DNA from: Rhizobium sp. 16-488-2b
Lineage (GTDB): Bacteria > Pseudomonadota > Alphaproteobacteria > Rhizobiales > Rhizobiaceae
Assembly: GCF_017741815.1 (NCBI RefSeq)
Contig: NZ_JAGHMF010000017.1
Location: 1 to 64,000 of the forward strand
Direction of reading: 5' to 3'
DNA length: 64,000 nucleotides
Made by a program: the position numbers and the translations under genes
Shown here: in pieces, positions 32,009-41,533 of the stretch
How positions within the stretch are numbered: the first letter of the stretch is position 1
Layout of the letters: every line of letters starts with the position of its first letter
The notes under the pieces: model-generated
What the model was told of the DNA's origin: nothing
Seen by the model: only the letters and a program-made list of their open reading frames with translations
Database searches by the model: none

Positions 32009-32797
32009 TTGACGCAAGCTGCCTCCGTCGTATCCGCCAAGGATCTGTGTCTCACCTACCAGGCCAATGACGCGCCGGTGCATGCGCTGAGCAACGTCAA
32101 CCTCGATGTCCGCAAGGGCGACTTCGTCTCCTTCATCGGCCCATCCGGCTGCGGCAAGACCACCTTCCTGCGCGTCATCGCCGATCTCGAGAAGAAGACC
32201 TCGGGCGATATCACAGTCAACGGCATGACGCCGGAAGAAGCCCGCAAGGCGCGCGCCTACGGCTATGTCTTCCAGGCGCCGGCGCTCTATCCCTGGCGCA
32301 CCATCGACAAGAATATCGCGCTGCCGCTGGAGATCATGAACTACCCGGCCGACGAAAGGCAGAAGCGCATCGCCGAGGCGCTCGATCTCGTCGGCCTGAC
32401 AGGCTTCGAGAAGAAGTTTCCCTGGCAACTCTCCGGCGGCATGCAGCAACGCGCCTCGATCGCCCGCGCGCTGGCCTTCGACGCCGACCTGCTTCTGATG
32501 GACGAGCCCTTCGGTGCGCTGGACGAGATCGTCCGCGACCACCTCAACGAGGAACTGTTGAAGCTCTGGGCGCGCACCAACAAGACCATCTGCTTCGTTA
32601 CCCACTCGATCCCCGAGGCGGTCTATCTGTCCACCAAGATCGTCGTCATGTCCCCCCGCCCCGGCCGCGTCACCGACATCATCGACTCGCCGCTACCCCG
32701 CGAACGCCCGCTCGACATCCGCGAGACCCCGGAGTTCCTCGAGATTGCCCACCGCGTGCGGGACGGGCTGAGAGCGGGGCATAGTTATGAGCACTAG
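32009..32797 (+). CDS. ABC importer ATPase (NMT1/SsuB-TauB-like), probable pyrimidine-related uptake
   Basis: 262 residues from TTG 32009; an ATG at 31898 in frame would add 37 Ser/Ala-rich residues and overlap the cupin start, so I prefer the TTG. Walker A GPSGCGKTT, signature LSGGMQQR, Walker B LLLMDEPFGALDE and H-loop VTHSIPEAV are intact; the FGALD ending is typical of nitrate/taurine/thiamine-precursor importers. It works with the two permeases and binding protein downstream. A 152-bp repeat separates it from the first permease. The pyrimidine link is from context. Confidence 0.82.
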   Translation: MTQAASVVSAKDLCLTYQANDAPVHALSNVNLDVRKGDFVSFIGPSGCGKTTFLRVIADLEKKTSGDITVNGMTPEEARKARAYGYVFQAPALYPWRTIDKNIALPLEIMNYPADERQKRIAEALDLVGLTGFEKKFPWQLSGGMQQRASIARALAFDADLLLMDEPFGALDEIVRDHLNEELLKLWARTNKTICFVTHSIPEAVYLSTKIVVMSPRPGRVTDIIDSPLPRERPLDIRETPEFLEIAHRVRDGLRAGHSYEH

Positions 32798-32815
32798 AGG
32801 CTTGCAGTCCGTGGC

Positions 32816-32967
32816 TACCCCCCTCTGCCCTGCCGGGCATCTCCCCCACAAGGGGGGAGATCGACTCGTTGCCGGCTTTGCGCCAAACAAGGAAGGTGGA
32901 GCGAGCGGGCGAGCCCAGCCAATCTCCCCCCTTGTGGGGGAGATGTCCGGCAGGACAGAGGGGGGTA
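32816..32967. repeat. RIME-like palindromic intergenic repeat, copy 1
   Basis: 46-base arms (32816-32861 and 32922-32967, starting TACCCCCCTCTGCCC) are reverse complements with two mismatches, around a 60-base centre. Each arm also holds its own hairpin (ATCTCCCCC/GGGGGAGAT). A second copy, in the opposite orientation by its centre, is at 50895-51047. The form matches the rhizobial intergenic mosaic elements described for Rhizobium and Sinorhizobium. Confidence 0.85.
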
Positions 32968-33004
32968 ACGCCCGGCACACCCTCGCCAATGCGAGGCAAG
33001 CCGC

Positions 33005-33889
33005 ATGACTCCCGACACCCTCAAGGACAAGATCATCCCCGTCACCACCATCCTGGCCGCCCTCGTCGCCATCTGGTACGTCGCGGCCATCCTGATGAAC
33101 GCCTCCTTCCAGCGCGACATGGACACCCGCGCCGGCCAGACCCCAACCACGATGGAGTTCATCGAAAAAACCCTCTCGCAGCCCAAGCCCCTCCTGCCCG
33201 CCCCGCATCAGGTGGCGCAGAACGTCTTCGAAAACACCTTCCTGCGCAAGCTCACCAGCAACCGCAGCCTCGTCTATCACTCGGGCGTCACCCTCTCCTC
33301 CACCGTGCTCGGCTTCACGCTCGGCACGCTCCTCGGCATCCTGATCGCCGTCGGGATAGTCCACATCAAGGCGCTCGACCGTAGCCTGATGCCGTGGATC
33401 ATCACCTCACAGACCATCCCGATCCTGGCGATCGCACCGATGGTGATCGTCGTATTGGGCGCCATCAACATCACTGGCCTCATCCCCAAGGCGCTGATCT
33501 CGACCTATCTCTCCTTCTTCCCCGTTACCGTCGGCATGGTGAAAGGCCTGCGCTCGCCTGAGGTCATGCTGCTCGACCTGATGCGCACCTATAATTCCTC
33601 GCCCGCCCAGACCTTCTGGAAACTCCGCGTGCCCGCCTCCGTGCCCTATCTCTTCACCTCGATGAAGGTGGCGATCGCGGCCAGCCTCGTCGGCGCCATC
33701 GTCGGCGAGTTGCCGACGGGTGCCGTGGCCGGCATCGGCTCCAAGCTGCTTGCCGGCTCCTATTACAGCCAGACCATCGACATCTGGGCGGCGCTGATTG
33801 CCGGCTCGCTGCTAGCGGCACTCCTGATCATGGTGGTCAGCATCGCCGCCAAGATCGTCGATCGCGCCATGGGCGGGAGGTCGGCATGA
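33005..33889 (+). CDS. ABC importer permease 1
   Basis: 294 residues, binding-protein-dependent permease of the SsuC/TauC/ThiX type with about six helices. An N-terminal helix and a periplasmic loop precede GVTLSSTVLGFTLGTLLGIL; the EAA coupling loop is around LLDLMRTYNSSPAQTFWKLR. It ends in an ATGA overlap with permease 2, showing coupled translation. Probably forms a heterodimeric channel with it. Confidence 0.85.
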   Translation: MTPDTLKDKIIPVTTILAALVAIWYVAAILMNASFQRDMDTRAGQTPTTMEFIEKTLSQPKPLLPAPHQVAQNVFENTFLRKLTSNRSLVYHSGVTLSSTVLGFTLGTLLGILIAVGIVHIKALDRSLMPWIITSQTIPILAIAPMVIVVLGAINITGLIPKALISTYLSFFPVTVGMVKGLRSPEVMLLDLMRTYNSSPAQTFWKLRVPASVPYLFTSMKVAIAASLVGAIVGELPTGAVAGIGSKLLAGSYYSQTIDIWAALIAGSLLAALLIMVVSIAAKIVDRAMGGRSA

Positions 33890-35007
33890 AGAACGCATCC
33901 TGGCAGGCAATCGTCGCCTTCCTCCTCATCATCGCCGCCGCGGCGACGCTGCCGTTGTTCTCCGCCACATCGGGCAAGCCGCCATCGACAGGTATGACGG
34001 CGATCACCTTCATCCTGATCGCGGCATCCGCTCTCATCTCCTTGCTGCCGCAATCGAAGACCAGCCGCGCGACGGTGCTCTTCATCGGCGCTCATGGCGG
34101 CGCCTGGCTGCTGCTGTCGAGCCTCAGCGGAAACGAAGGCTACGCAGCGAAACCATTCTTCCTGCTGATGGCGGCGTGCTGGCTGCTTGCCTGGCGCACG
34201 GTCAGCGAGATTGTCGAGATCAGGACCAACACCCGCGCTGACGACACGGCACTGCGGCTCCTGGTGCCCGCCATCTTCGGCGCCTGGATCCTCATCCTCT
34301 GGGAAACCGCCACGCGCGGCGCCGGCATCCCCTTCGTGCTTTTGCCGCCGCCGAGCGCCATTGCGGCGCGCATCGTCGGGTCGCTCCCGATCCTCGGCGA
34401 TGATGTCAGGCAGACGATCTTCAAGGCTGTACTTGCGGGATATGTCATCGGCTGCGGCGCCGGCTTCGTCGTCGCCATCCTCGCCGATCGCGTCGCCTTC
34501 CTGCGCCGTGGCCTGCTGCCGATCGGCAACATGGTCTCGGCGCTGCCGATGATCGGTGTCGCCCCGATCATGGTCATGTGGTTCGGCTTCGACTGGCAGT
34601 CCAAGGCCGCCGTCGTCGTCATCATGACCTTCTTCCCGATGCTGGTGAACACCGTCGCCGGCCTTGCCGCATCCGGTCCGATGGAACGCGACCTGATGCA
34701 GACCTACGCCTCCAGCTACTGGCAGACGCTCCTGAAGCTGCGTCTGCCGGCGGCCATGCCTTTCATTTTCAATGCATTGAAGATCAACTCGACGCTGGCG
34801 CTGATCGGTGCCATCGTCGCGGAGTTCTTCGGTACGCCGATCGTCGGCATGGGCTTCCGCATCTCCACCGAGATCGGCCGCATGAATGTTGACATGGTCT
34901 GGGCCGAAATCGCCGTCGCGGCGCTGGCAGGCTCGATCTTTTATGGCGTCGTCGCCCTCGCTGAGCGGGCGGTGACGTTCTGGCATCCGTCTATCCGTGG
35001 TGGCTAG
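33886..35007 (+). CDS. ABC importer permease 2
   Basis: 373 residues, longer than permease 1 by about three extra N-terminal helices (residues 1-110, VAFLLIIAAAATLPLFSA onward). The core repeats the same fold, with FVLLPPPSAIAARIVGSLPI, an EAA loop MQTYASSYWQTLLKLRLPAA and NSTLALIGAIVAEFFGTP. Overlaps permease 1 by four bases. The binding protein follows 54 bases downstream. Confidence 0.85.
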   Translation: MKNASWQAIVAFLLIIAAAATLPLFSATSGKPPSTGMTAITFILIAASALISLLPQSKTSRATVLFIGAHGGAWLLLSSLSGNEGYAAKPFFLLMAACWLLAWRTVSEIVEIRTNTRADDTALRLLVPAIFGAWILILWETATRGAGIPFVLLPPPSAIAARIVGSLPILGDDVRQTIFKAVLAGYVIGCGAGFVVAILADRVAFLRRGLLPIGNMVSALPMIGVAPIMVMWFGFDWQSKAAVVVIMTFFPMLVNTVAGLAASGPMERDLMQTYASSYWQTLLKLRLPAAMPFIFNALKINSTLALIGAIVAEFFGTPIVGMGFRISTEIGRMNVDMVWAEIAVAALAGSIFYGVVALAERAVTFWHPSIRGG

Positions 35008-35061
35008 GCGTCGCTTATTCCCGACACTGGGGTCGGGCGTAAAGAAAGAGGGAACAAGAAA

Positions 35062-36033
35062 ATGAAAAAACTGGTTCTTGCAATGATGGCGAGCGCCATG
35101 GCGATGGCGGCAAGCCACGCGATGGCCGCCGACAAGGTGACGCTTCAGCTGAAGTGGGTCACCCAGTCGCAGTTCGCCGGCTATTACGTCGCCAAGGAGA
35201 AGGGCTACTACGAAGAGGAAGGCCTCGACGTCGACATCAAGCCGGGTGGGCCTGATATCGCGCCCGAGCAGGTGATCGCCGGCGGCGGCGCCGACGTGAT
35301 CGTCGACTGGATGGGCGGCGCGCTGGTTGCCCGCGAAAAGGGCGTTCCGCTCGTCAACATCGCCCAGCCCTTCCAGAAGTCCGGCATGGAACTGATCTGC
35401 CGCAAGGACGGCCCGATCAAGACCGAAGCCGACTTCAAGGGCCACACGCTCGGCGTCTGGTTCTTCGGCAACGAATATCCATTCTTCGCCTGGATGAACA
35501 AGATCGGCCTGAAGACCGATGGCGGCAAGGACGGTGTGACCGTTCTCAAGCAGAGCTTCGACGTTCAGCCGCTCCTGCAGAAGCAGGCCGATTGCATCTC
35601 CGTCATGACCTATAACGAATACTGGCAGGCGATCGATGCCGGCTTCAAGCCGGAGGAACTGACGGTCTTCAACTATACCGCCATGGGCAACGACCTGCTC
35701 GAGGACGGCCTCTACGCCAACGAGGAGAAGCTGAAGGACCCGGCCTTCAAGGAAAAGATGGCCAAGTTCGTCAAGGCCTCGATGAAGGGCTGGAAGTACG
35801 CCGTCGAGAACCCCGACGATGCAGCCGAGATCGTCGTCGATGCCGGCGGTCAGGACGAAAACCACCAGAAGCGCATGATGAGCGAAGTGGCCAAGCTGAT
35901 CGGCGACGGCACCGGCAAGCTCGACACCACGCTCTACGACCGCACTGCCAAGGCTCTGCTGGACCAGAAGATCATCAGCAAGGAACCGACGGGCGCCTGG
36001 ACGCACGACATCACCGACGCGGCCGCCAAGTAA
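35062..36033 (+). CDS. ABC importer binding protein, NMT1/ThiY-like
   Basis: 323 residues. The signal peptide (LVLAMMASAMAMAASHAMAA) is followed by an NMT1/THI5-like domain: VTLQLKWVTQSQFAGYYVAK, EKGYYEEEGLDVDIKPGG, and GLDVDI/QKQADCISVMTYNEYW further on. This family binds pyrimidine precursors of thiamine and related heterocycles. In this operon, next to pyrimidine degradation, uracil, thymine or dihydropyrimidines are plausible ligands. It is last in the transport operon and is followed by a terminator. Confidence 0.85.
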   Translation: MKKLVLAMMASAMAMAASHAMAADKVTLQLKWVTQSQFAGYYVAKEKGYYEEEGLDVDIKPGGPDIAPEQVIAGGGADVIVDWMGGALVAREKGVPLVNIAQPFQKSGMELICRKDGPIKTEADFKGHTLGVWFFGNEYPFFAWMNKIGLKTDGGKDGVTVLKQSFDVQPLLQKQADCISVMTYNEYWQAIDAGFKPEELTVFNYTAMGNDLLEDGLYANEEKLKDPAFKEKMAKFVKASMKGWKYAVENPDDAAEIVVDAGGQDENHQKRMMSEVAKLIGDGTGKLDTTLYDRTAKALLDQKIISKEPTGAWTHDITDAAAK

Positions 36034-36065
36034 GAAGCGGCGACCAAGTCGCATCAATGAACAGG

Positions 36066-36092
36066 AAGCGCGCGGGCTGGCACCGCGCGTTT
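36066..36092 (+). terminator. Terminator after the ABC importer operon
   Basis: Stem CGCGCGG / CCGCGCG extended by AA-TT pairs and a G-T pair (36066-36075 with 36083-36092), 7-base loop, followed by CTCATTT. It lies 33 bases after the binding-protein stop. Confidence 0.75.
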
Positions 36093-36322
36093 CTCATTTA
36101 ATAAATCACAAAAAATTCGTGGCGTTGTCGGATCAGCGTCGGCTGACGCGTCATAGGAATGACGGAATTGCGGATCAACAAACCGAATGCCGGCATCACG
36201 GAATGGTGATTGATATCGGCCGTCGAGATTACTAATGTGCGCCGCGAGGAATTATTTTCTGCCGGGCTTGTGCGTGGGGCAAAACGATACCACGTACATG
36301 TCGGATTTGCCGGACGAGGGTC

Positions 36323-36339
36323 ATCTTACGAAGTAAGAT
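36323..36339. promoter_or_regulatory. Candidate operator dyad ATCTTAC-GAA-GTAAGAT
   Basis: A perfect 7+3+7 inverted repeat about 112 bases before the RND adaptor gene. No local regulator for this pump is present in the window, so the binding protein is unknown. Confidence 0.4.
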
Positions 36340-36451
36340 ACGGCAATGATGCGGGAATATTTCTGAGCTTGCACTTACGGGAGAAGGCCTTCGCGAGCTG
36401 AGGACAAGGCGCGAGTTTGGCCAACCTTTTTCAAAGACTGGACAAAGACGC

Positions 36452-37645
36452 ATGGTACGCATGACGCCTAAAACTCTACGCGCCTCCACCCTGATCGCGG
36501 CTGCCTTTGCCGCATCGGTCGCGTTCGCTGAGGAAAACCAGCCGCCCAAGGCACAGCAGAACCTGCCCGTGATCGTGGTCACGACATCAGCCAAGCGCGC
36601 GCTGGTCGATCGCGTCATCGGCACCGGCACGATCCGCCCGATCGAGGAAGTCTATATCCAGCCGCAGGTCGAGGGTCTCTCCATCCGCGCGCTCAACGTC
36701 GATGTCGGCGACAAGGTCGAGGCCGACAGCACGCTTGCGACCCTGAACGACGATGCGCTGGTGCTGCAGAAGGCGCAGATGATGGCGACCAAGGCCAAGG
36801 GCGAGGCAAGTCTCGCCCAGCTCCGCGCCCAGCTGGTCGAGGCCAAGGCCAATGCCGAACAGGCCCGCCTGCAGCAGTCGCGCGCCGACGAGATGGGCAA
36901 GAAGGGCACGGTCTCCACCGCACAGGTCGAGCAGGCAGACGCCACCGCTGCGACCGCCAATGCCCGCGTCTCCTCGGCGGAACAGGCAATCGAGGTGGCG
37001 ATCGCCGACCTGAAGGTGATCGACAGCCAGATCGCCGATGCCGACCTGAAGCTGGCGCGCACGGACGTAAAGACGCCTGTCTCAGGCGTGATCTCGGCCA
37101 AGAACGCCCGCATCGGCGCCATTGCCGCCGGCACCGGCGAGCCGATGTTCACCGTCATCAAGGATAGCGCCATCGAGCTCGTCGCCGAGCTTTCGGAAAC
37201 CGATATCCAGAAGATCAAGGTCGGTCAGCGCGCCATCGTCACGCTGTCGGGCAACCGCACGAAGATCGAAGGCAAGGTCAGGATCGTCTCTCCGACGGTC
37301 GACCAGTCCACCCGCCTCGGCCTCGTGCACATCTATATCGACGACGAGAGTGCTGCCCGCTCCGGCATGTATGCCAGCGCCGACATCATCGTCGCCGAAA
37401 AGAACGACATCGCCCTTCCGCTGTCGGCCGTCACGTCAGGTCGTAACGGCTCCACCGCCCGCAAGGTCGAGGGCGGCGTCGTCAAGCAGGTGAAGGTGAC
37501 GACAGGTATCCAGGATGGTGGCTTCGTCGAGATCTCGGAAGGCCTGAAGGAAGGCGACACCGTCGTCGCCAAGGCCGGCGCCTTCGTTCGCGATGGCGAC
37601 AAGATCACCCCTGTCACCGAAGCCGTATCGGCACAATCGAACTGA
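36452..37645 (+). CDS. RND efflux periplasmic adaptor (membrane fusion protein)
   Basis: 397 residues from ATG 36452 (ATG 36461 also possible). A signal peptide TLIAAAFAASVAFA precedes a lipoyl half-motif GTGTIRPIEEVYIQPQVEG, a long alpha-hairpin (residues about 100-185, QARLQQSRADEMGKKGTVST), then the second lipoyl half TDVKTPVSGVISAKNARIG and beta-barrel domains. It joins the RND pump to an outer membrane channel. The pump gene starts 13 bases downstream. No channel gene is adjacent; the truncated channel at the left edge is 36 kb away. Confidence 0.9.
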   Translation: MVRMTPKTLRASTLIAAAFAASVAFAEENQPPKAQQNLPVIVVTTSAKRALVDRVIGTGTIRPIEEVYIQPQVEGLSIRALNVDVGDKVEADSTLATLNDDALVLQKAQMMATKAKGEASLAQLRAQLVEAKANAEQARLQQSRADEMGKKGTVSTAQVEQADATAATANARVSSAEQAIEVAIADLKVIDSQIADADLKLARTDVKTPVSGVISAKNARIGAIAAGTGEPMFTVIKDSAIELVAELSETDIQKIKVGQRAIVTLSGNRTKIEGKVRIVSPTVDQSTRLGLVHIYIDDESAARSGMYASADIIVAEKNDIALPLSAVTSGRNGSTARKVEGGVVKQVKVTTGIQDGGFVEISEGLKEGDTVVAKAGAFVRDGDKITPVTEAVSAQSN

Positions 37646-37658
37646 CCGAGGCCAATCC

Positions 37659-40600
37659 ATGAATTTCTCCGCATGGTCGATCCGAAATCCGATTGCGCCG
37701 CTGCTCGCCTTCGCGCTGCTGGTGTTCGTGGGTATCCAGGCCTTCTACAAGCTGCCGATCACCCGCTTCCCGAATATCGACGTTCCCGTCGTATCCATCA
37801 GCGTCACGCAAAGCGGCGCCTCGCCGGCCGAGCTCGAAATGCAGGTGACCAAGGAGGTCGAAGACGCGGTCGCATCCATCAGCGGCATCGATGAGATCCA
37901 GTCGACGGTCACCGACGGCCAGTCGCAGACGGTCGTCGTCTTCCGCATCGAGAAGCCGACCGCCGAAGCCGTTCAGGACACCAAGGACGCCGTCGACAAG
38001 ATCCGCAGCGACCTGCCCGCCGGCATCGAAGAGCCGATCGTCACCAAGGTCGATGTCGAAGGACAGGCGATCCAGACCTTTGCCGTCTCCTCCCCCAACA
38101 TGACGCTTGAGGAGCTGTCCTGGTTCGTCGACGACACCGTCAAGCGCGCCCTTCAGGGCCAGCCCGGCATCGGCCGTATCGATCGCTACGGCGGCGCCGA
38201 CCGCGAAGTGCGTGTCTCGCTCGATCCCGGCAAGCTTGATGCCTACGGCATCACCGCAGCCGACGTGAACCAGCAGCTGCGCGGCACCAACGTCAACCTC
38301 GGCTCCGGCCGCGGCCAGGTTGCCGGCAACGAGCAGACGATCCGCACGCTCGGCGACACGCGCGACGTCTCGCAACTCAACACGACAACCATCAGCCTGC
38401 CGAACGGCCGCTTCGTGAAGCTCTCCGAGCTCGGCACGATCGACGACACCTACGAGGAGCAGAAGTCCTTCTCGCGCTTCAACGGCACGCCGTCGGTCAC
38501 CTTCGCCGTGTTCCGCGCCAAGGGCGCCAGCGAAGTCTCGGTCGCCGAAACCGTATCGGAAAGCCTGACGGAGATCCGCAAAGCCAATCCGAACGTCAAG
38601 ATCGAGATGGTGGATGACAGCGTCTACTTCACCTACGGCAACTACGAGGCAGCCCTTCACACGCTGATCGAAGGCTCGATACTCGCCGTCATCGTCGTCT
38701 TCCTCTTCCTGCGCAACTGGCGCGCGACGCTGATCGCCGCCGTGGCGCTCCCTCTGTCGGCCATCCCGACCTTCTGGATCATGGATATCATGGGGTTCTC
38801 GCTGAACCTCGTGAGCTTCCTGGCGCTGACGCTGGCAACCGGTATTCTCGTCGACGACGCGATCGTCGAGATCGAGAACATCGCCCGCCACATCAAGATG
38901 GGCAAAACGCCCTACAAGGCAGCGCTGGAAGCAGCAGACGAAATCGGCCTCGCCGTCATCGCCACCAGCTTTACCATCATCGCCGTCTTCGTGCCGGTGT
39001 CGTTCATGCCTGGCATCGCCGGGCAGTACTTCATCCAGTTCGGCCTGACGGTCGCCTTCTCCGTCTTCTTCTCGCTCGTCGTGGCGCGCCTCATCACGCC
39101 CTTGATGGCCGCCTATCTGATGCGCGCCGAAGACGGCATGGAAGACCATCACGACAATGACGGCACGATCATGCGCGGCTATACGCGTCTGGTCACCGGC
39201 ACCACACGCAAATGGTACTGGCGCTACACCACGCTGCTCTGCGCCATCGCCTTCCTGATCGGCTCGATGATGTTGCTCAGCCGCGTGCCCGGCAGCTTCA
39301 TGCCGCCGGATGATTCCTCACGCGTCGTGCTCTCCGTCGAACTCCCGCCGAACGCCACGCTTGAGGACACGGCAGCCGCTTCCACCAAGGTCTACGACGC
39401 CGTGCGCGGGATCGACGGCGTGGAAAGCGTCTTCGTTCTCGGCGGCGCCTCGCCCAAGGGCGATCTCGAACTGCGCCGCGCCACCGTGCGCGTCATCCTC
39501 GGCAATATCGATCACTCGCTGCTGAAGACCCTCGTCAACAAGGGTCTCGGCGGGCTGCCTGTTATCGGCAACCTGATCCCAAAGATGGAAGAACACGGCC
39601 GCACGCGTCCGCAGTGGGATGTCGAGAAGGATATCTTCGCCGCCGTGCGCGGTATCCCCGACGTGCGCATCTCCAAGGTCAACGACCGCGCCGAGCGCGA
39701 CCTCACCTTCAACTTCCTCTCCTCCAACGAGGACGATCTGAACGAGGCCGTCAGCCTGCTGGAATCGAAACTGCGCGCGTCGCCGATCCTGGCCAACGTC
39801 TCCTCCGAGGGCGCCCTGCCCCGTCCGGAACTGCAGATCCGCCCGCGCATGGCCGAGGCCTCCCGCCTTGGTATCACGCCGCAGCAGATCTCCGAGACGA
39901 TCCGCGTCGCCACCATCGGCGATATCGACGCCAACCTCGCCAAGATCTCGCTCGACGACCGGCAGATCCCGATCCGCGTACAGGCATCGCTCGATGTCCG
40001 CCGCGATCTGGCGGCCATCCGCGCCATCAAGATCAAGACGGCGAGCGGCGCCAGCGTTCCGCTCTACAGCGTCGCCGATGTCGACTATTCAGAAGGCCCG
40101 AGCTCGATCAAGCGCAACAACCGCAACCGCGTCGTCGCCATCGGCTCCGACGTGCCTTTCGGCACCGCGCTCGATACCTCGACCGCCGAGTTCAAGCGCA
40201 TCGTGTCGGAAACCGAGCTGCCGAAGAGCGTGCATCTGGCCGAAAGCGGCGACGCCAAGGTTCAGGGCGAAATGGTCCAGAGCTTCGGCAATGCGATGCT
40301 GATGGGCCTGATGCTGGTTCTGGTCGTTCTAATCCTGCTCTTCAAGGATGTGATCCAGCCCTTCACCATCCTGTTCTCGCTGCCGCTTGCGATCGGCGGC
40401 GTGGCACTGGCGCTGATTGTCACCCAGAACGCGCTCTCCATGCCTGTTCTGATCGGCATCCTGATGCTGATGGGTATCGTCACCAAGAACGCCATCCTGC
40501 TCGTCGATTTCGCGATCGAGATGAAGCGGCATGGGATGGAGCGTGTCGAAGCCATGGTGGAGGCCGGCCGCAAGCGCGCCCGCCCGATCATCATGACCTC

Positions 40601-40955
40601 GATCGCCATGTCGGCGGGCATGCTGCCCTCGGCGCTAGGTGTCGGCGAAGGCGGCTCGTTCCGCTCACCGATGGCGATCGCCGTGATCGGCGGCATCATC
40701 GTCTCGACGGTGCTCTCGCTCGTCGTCGTCCCCTCCTTCTTCCTGATTATGGACGACCTCTCCCGCCTCCTCGGCTGGCTGTTCGGCCGCCTTGTCGGCA
40801 AGAAGGACGAAGAGCAGCTGCCGCTCTCGCCCGAGGAACTCACCACCGCTGTCACCAGCCTCGACGGCCGCGTCACCGCGATCGAGAAGCCCGACGACAA
40901 GAAGGGTAAATCCGGCGGCAACGTCGTTCGCCTGCCGCCCTTCGCGGCGGAGTAA
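37659..40955 (+). CDS. RND-family efflux pump permease (AcrB/MexB-like superfamily)
   Basis: 1098 residues from ATG 37659. The two-fold RND pattern is clear: helix 1 then FPNIDVPVVSISVTQSGASP, periplasmic domains, central helices with LALTLATGILVDDAIVEIEN (the charged proton-relay pair in helix 4), and the second half ending PIIMTSIAMSAGMLPSALG. The C-terminal 70 residues are hydrophilic. It is driven by the proton gradient and exports hydrophobic compounds, with the upstream adaptor. Substrate unknown. Confidence 0.93.
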   Translation: MNFSAWSIRNPIAPLLAFALLVFVGIQAFYKLPITRFPNIDVPVVSISVTQSGASPAELEMQVTKEVEDAVASISGIDEIQSTVTDGQSQTVVVFRIEKPTAEAVQDTKDAVDKIRSDLPAGIEEPIVTKVDVEGQAIQTFAVSSPNMTLEELSWFVDDTVKRALQGQPGIGRIDRYGGADREVRVSLDPGKLDAYGITAADVNQQLRGTNVNLGSGRGQVAGNEQTIRTLGDTRDVSQLNTTTISLPNGRFVKLSELGTIDDTYEEQKSFSRFNGTPSVTFAVFRAKGASEVSVAETVSESLTEIRKANPNVKIEMVDDSVYFTYGNYEAALHTLIEGSILAVIVVFLFLRNWRATLIAAVALPLSAIPTFWIMDIMGFSLNLVSFLALTLATGILVDDAIVEIENIARHIKMGKTPYKAALEAADEIGLAVIATSFTIIAVFVPVSFMPGIAGQYFIQFGLTVAFSVFFSLVVARLITPLMAAYLMRAEDGMEDHHDNDGTIMRGYTRLVTGTTRKWYWRYTTLLCAIAFLIGSMMLLSRVPGSFMPPDDSSRVVLSVELPPNATLEDTAAASTKVYDAVRGIDGVESVFVLGGASPKGDLELRRATVRVILGNIDHSLLKTLVNKGLGGLPVIGNLIPKMEEHGRTRPQWDVEKDIFAAVRGIPDVRISKVNDRAERDLTFNFLSSNEDDLNEAVSLLESKLRASPILANVSSEGALPRPELQIRPRMAEASRLGITPQQISETIRVATIGDIDANLAKISLDDRQIPIRVQASLDVRRDLAAIRAIKIKTASGASVPLYSVADVDYSEGPSSIKRNNRNRVVAIGSDVPFGTALDTSTAEFKRIVSETELPKSVHLAESGDAKVQGEMVQSFGNAMLMGLMLVLVVLILLFKDVIQPFTILFSLPLAIGGVALALIVTQNALSMPVLIGILMLMGIVTKNAILLVDFAIEMKRHGMERVEAMVEAGRKRARPIIMTSIAMSAGMLPSALGVGEGGSFRSPMAIAVIGGIIVSTVLSLVVVPSFFLIMDDLSRLLGWLFGRLVGKKDEEQLPLSPEELTTAVTSLDGRVTAIEKPDDKKGKSGGNVVRLPPFAAE

Positions 40956-40968
40956 TCGGATCACACGA

Positions 40969-40994
40969 AAAAGCCGGGGTTCGCCCCGGCTTTT
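40969..40994 (+). terminator. Rho-independent terminator after the RND operon
   Basis: A perfect 11-bp stem AAAAGCCGGGG / CCCCGGCTTTT with a TTCG loop, 13 bases after the pump stop. It is also oriented to end the leftward gene that stops at 41033. Confidence 0.9.
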
Positions 40995-41032
40995 GATCTC
41001 AAATGTGGCTTAAGCGGCCATTCACACCATTT

Positions 41033-41467
41033 CTAGCGTATGGGTTTCTGATCCGGGTTCGCGGCAAGGAATTCGCCGAGAGCCGGATTCTCGGCGTGGC
41101 GTTGCTGCTGATCGACAATCACGAACTTGTTGCCCAACTCGACCCGAAGCAAAGTCAGAAGCTGATCCAGATCCCTACTGAAGCGGTCGCACCTGCCTTG
41201 TGTCCAGAGGCTGGGGTCCGTCGGATAAAGCGGGTTGAGGTAGCCGAGATATTCTTGGTCGAGACGGCTGATGATCGAATGAACGTTGCGCGGCAGAAAG
41301 ATTCGAGGAGGTTCTGAAACATCCCCCTCAGGGTTATAGTAGGTCGCATCAAGCGGACCATCGCCCAAAGTGGATCGTGTAGCCTCATCACCTGCCCAAA
41401 GGCAGCCGCCGGCTCCGAAATCAAAGAAGAATCGCAGTGTGCCCTTTGTCATGGCGCGAATAGCCAT
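41033..41467 (-). CDS. Hypothetical soluble protein
   Basis: 144 residues (ATG 41467; ATG 41452 also possible). The N-terminal TLRFFFDFGAGGCLWAGDEA is followed by a PRNVHSIISRLDQEYLGYLN segment, with no signal peptide or membrane helix. I recognise no named domain. Its promoter region is shared with the divergent Crp/Fnr gene and includes the FNR-type box, 67 bases upstream of this start. Confidence 0.6.
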   Translation of the reverse strand: MAIRAMTKGTLRFFFDFGAGGCLWAGDEATRSTLGDGPLDATYYNPEGDVSEPPRIFLPRNVHSIISRLDQEYLGYLNPLYPTDPSLWTQGRCDRFSRDLDQLLTLLRVELGNKFVIVDQQQRHAENPALGEFLAANPDQKPIR

Positions 41468-41533
41468 GTTTCATGAAATCTCCGCAAGTGGCGCATGGCT
41501 GCGACCTCAGGCTTTCTTGTTTCTTGCTCCCAC

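Larger units (their letters stand above)
36034..36451. other. Intergenic region before the RND efflux operon
   Basis: 418 bases. It starts with the terminator at 36066 and contains the dyad at 36323; the frame 36210-36401 is open but has no ribosome site or family features and spans that dyad. The rest looks like promoter DNA for the efflux genes; no further feature is supported. Confidence 0.5.

Noticed and set aside
33763..36057. 764-codon open frame antisense to the ABC permease and binding-protein genes
   Set aside because: It mirrors genuine genes in a GC-rich genome. Its translation is low-complexity, rich in Arg/Asp/Glu/His/Gln, without domains.
36210..36401. 63-codon frame upstream of the RND adaptor
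   Set aside because: No ribosome site, spans a perfect dyad; looks like promoter DNA.
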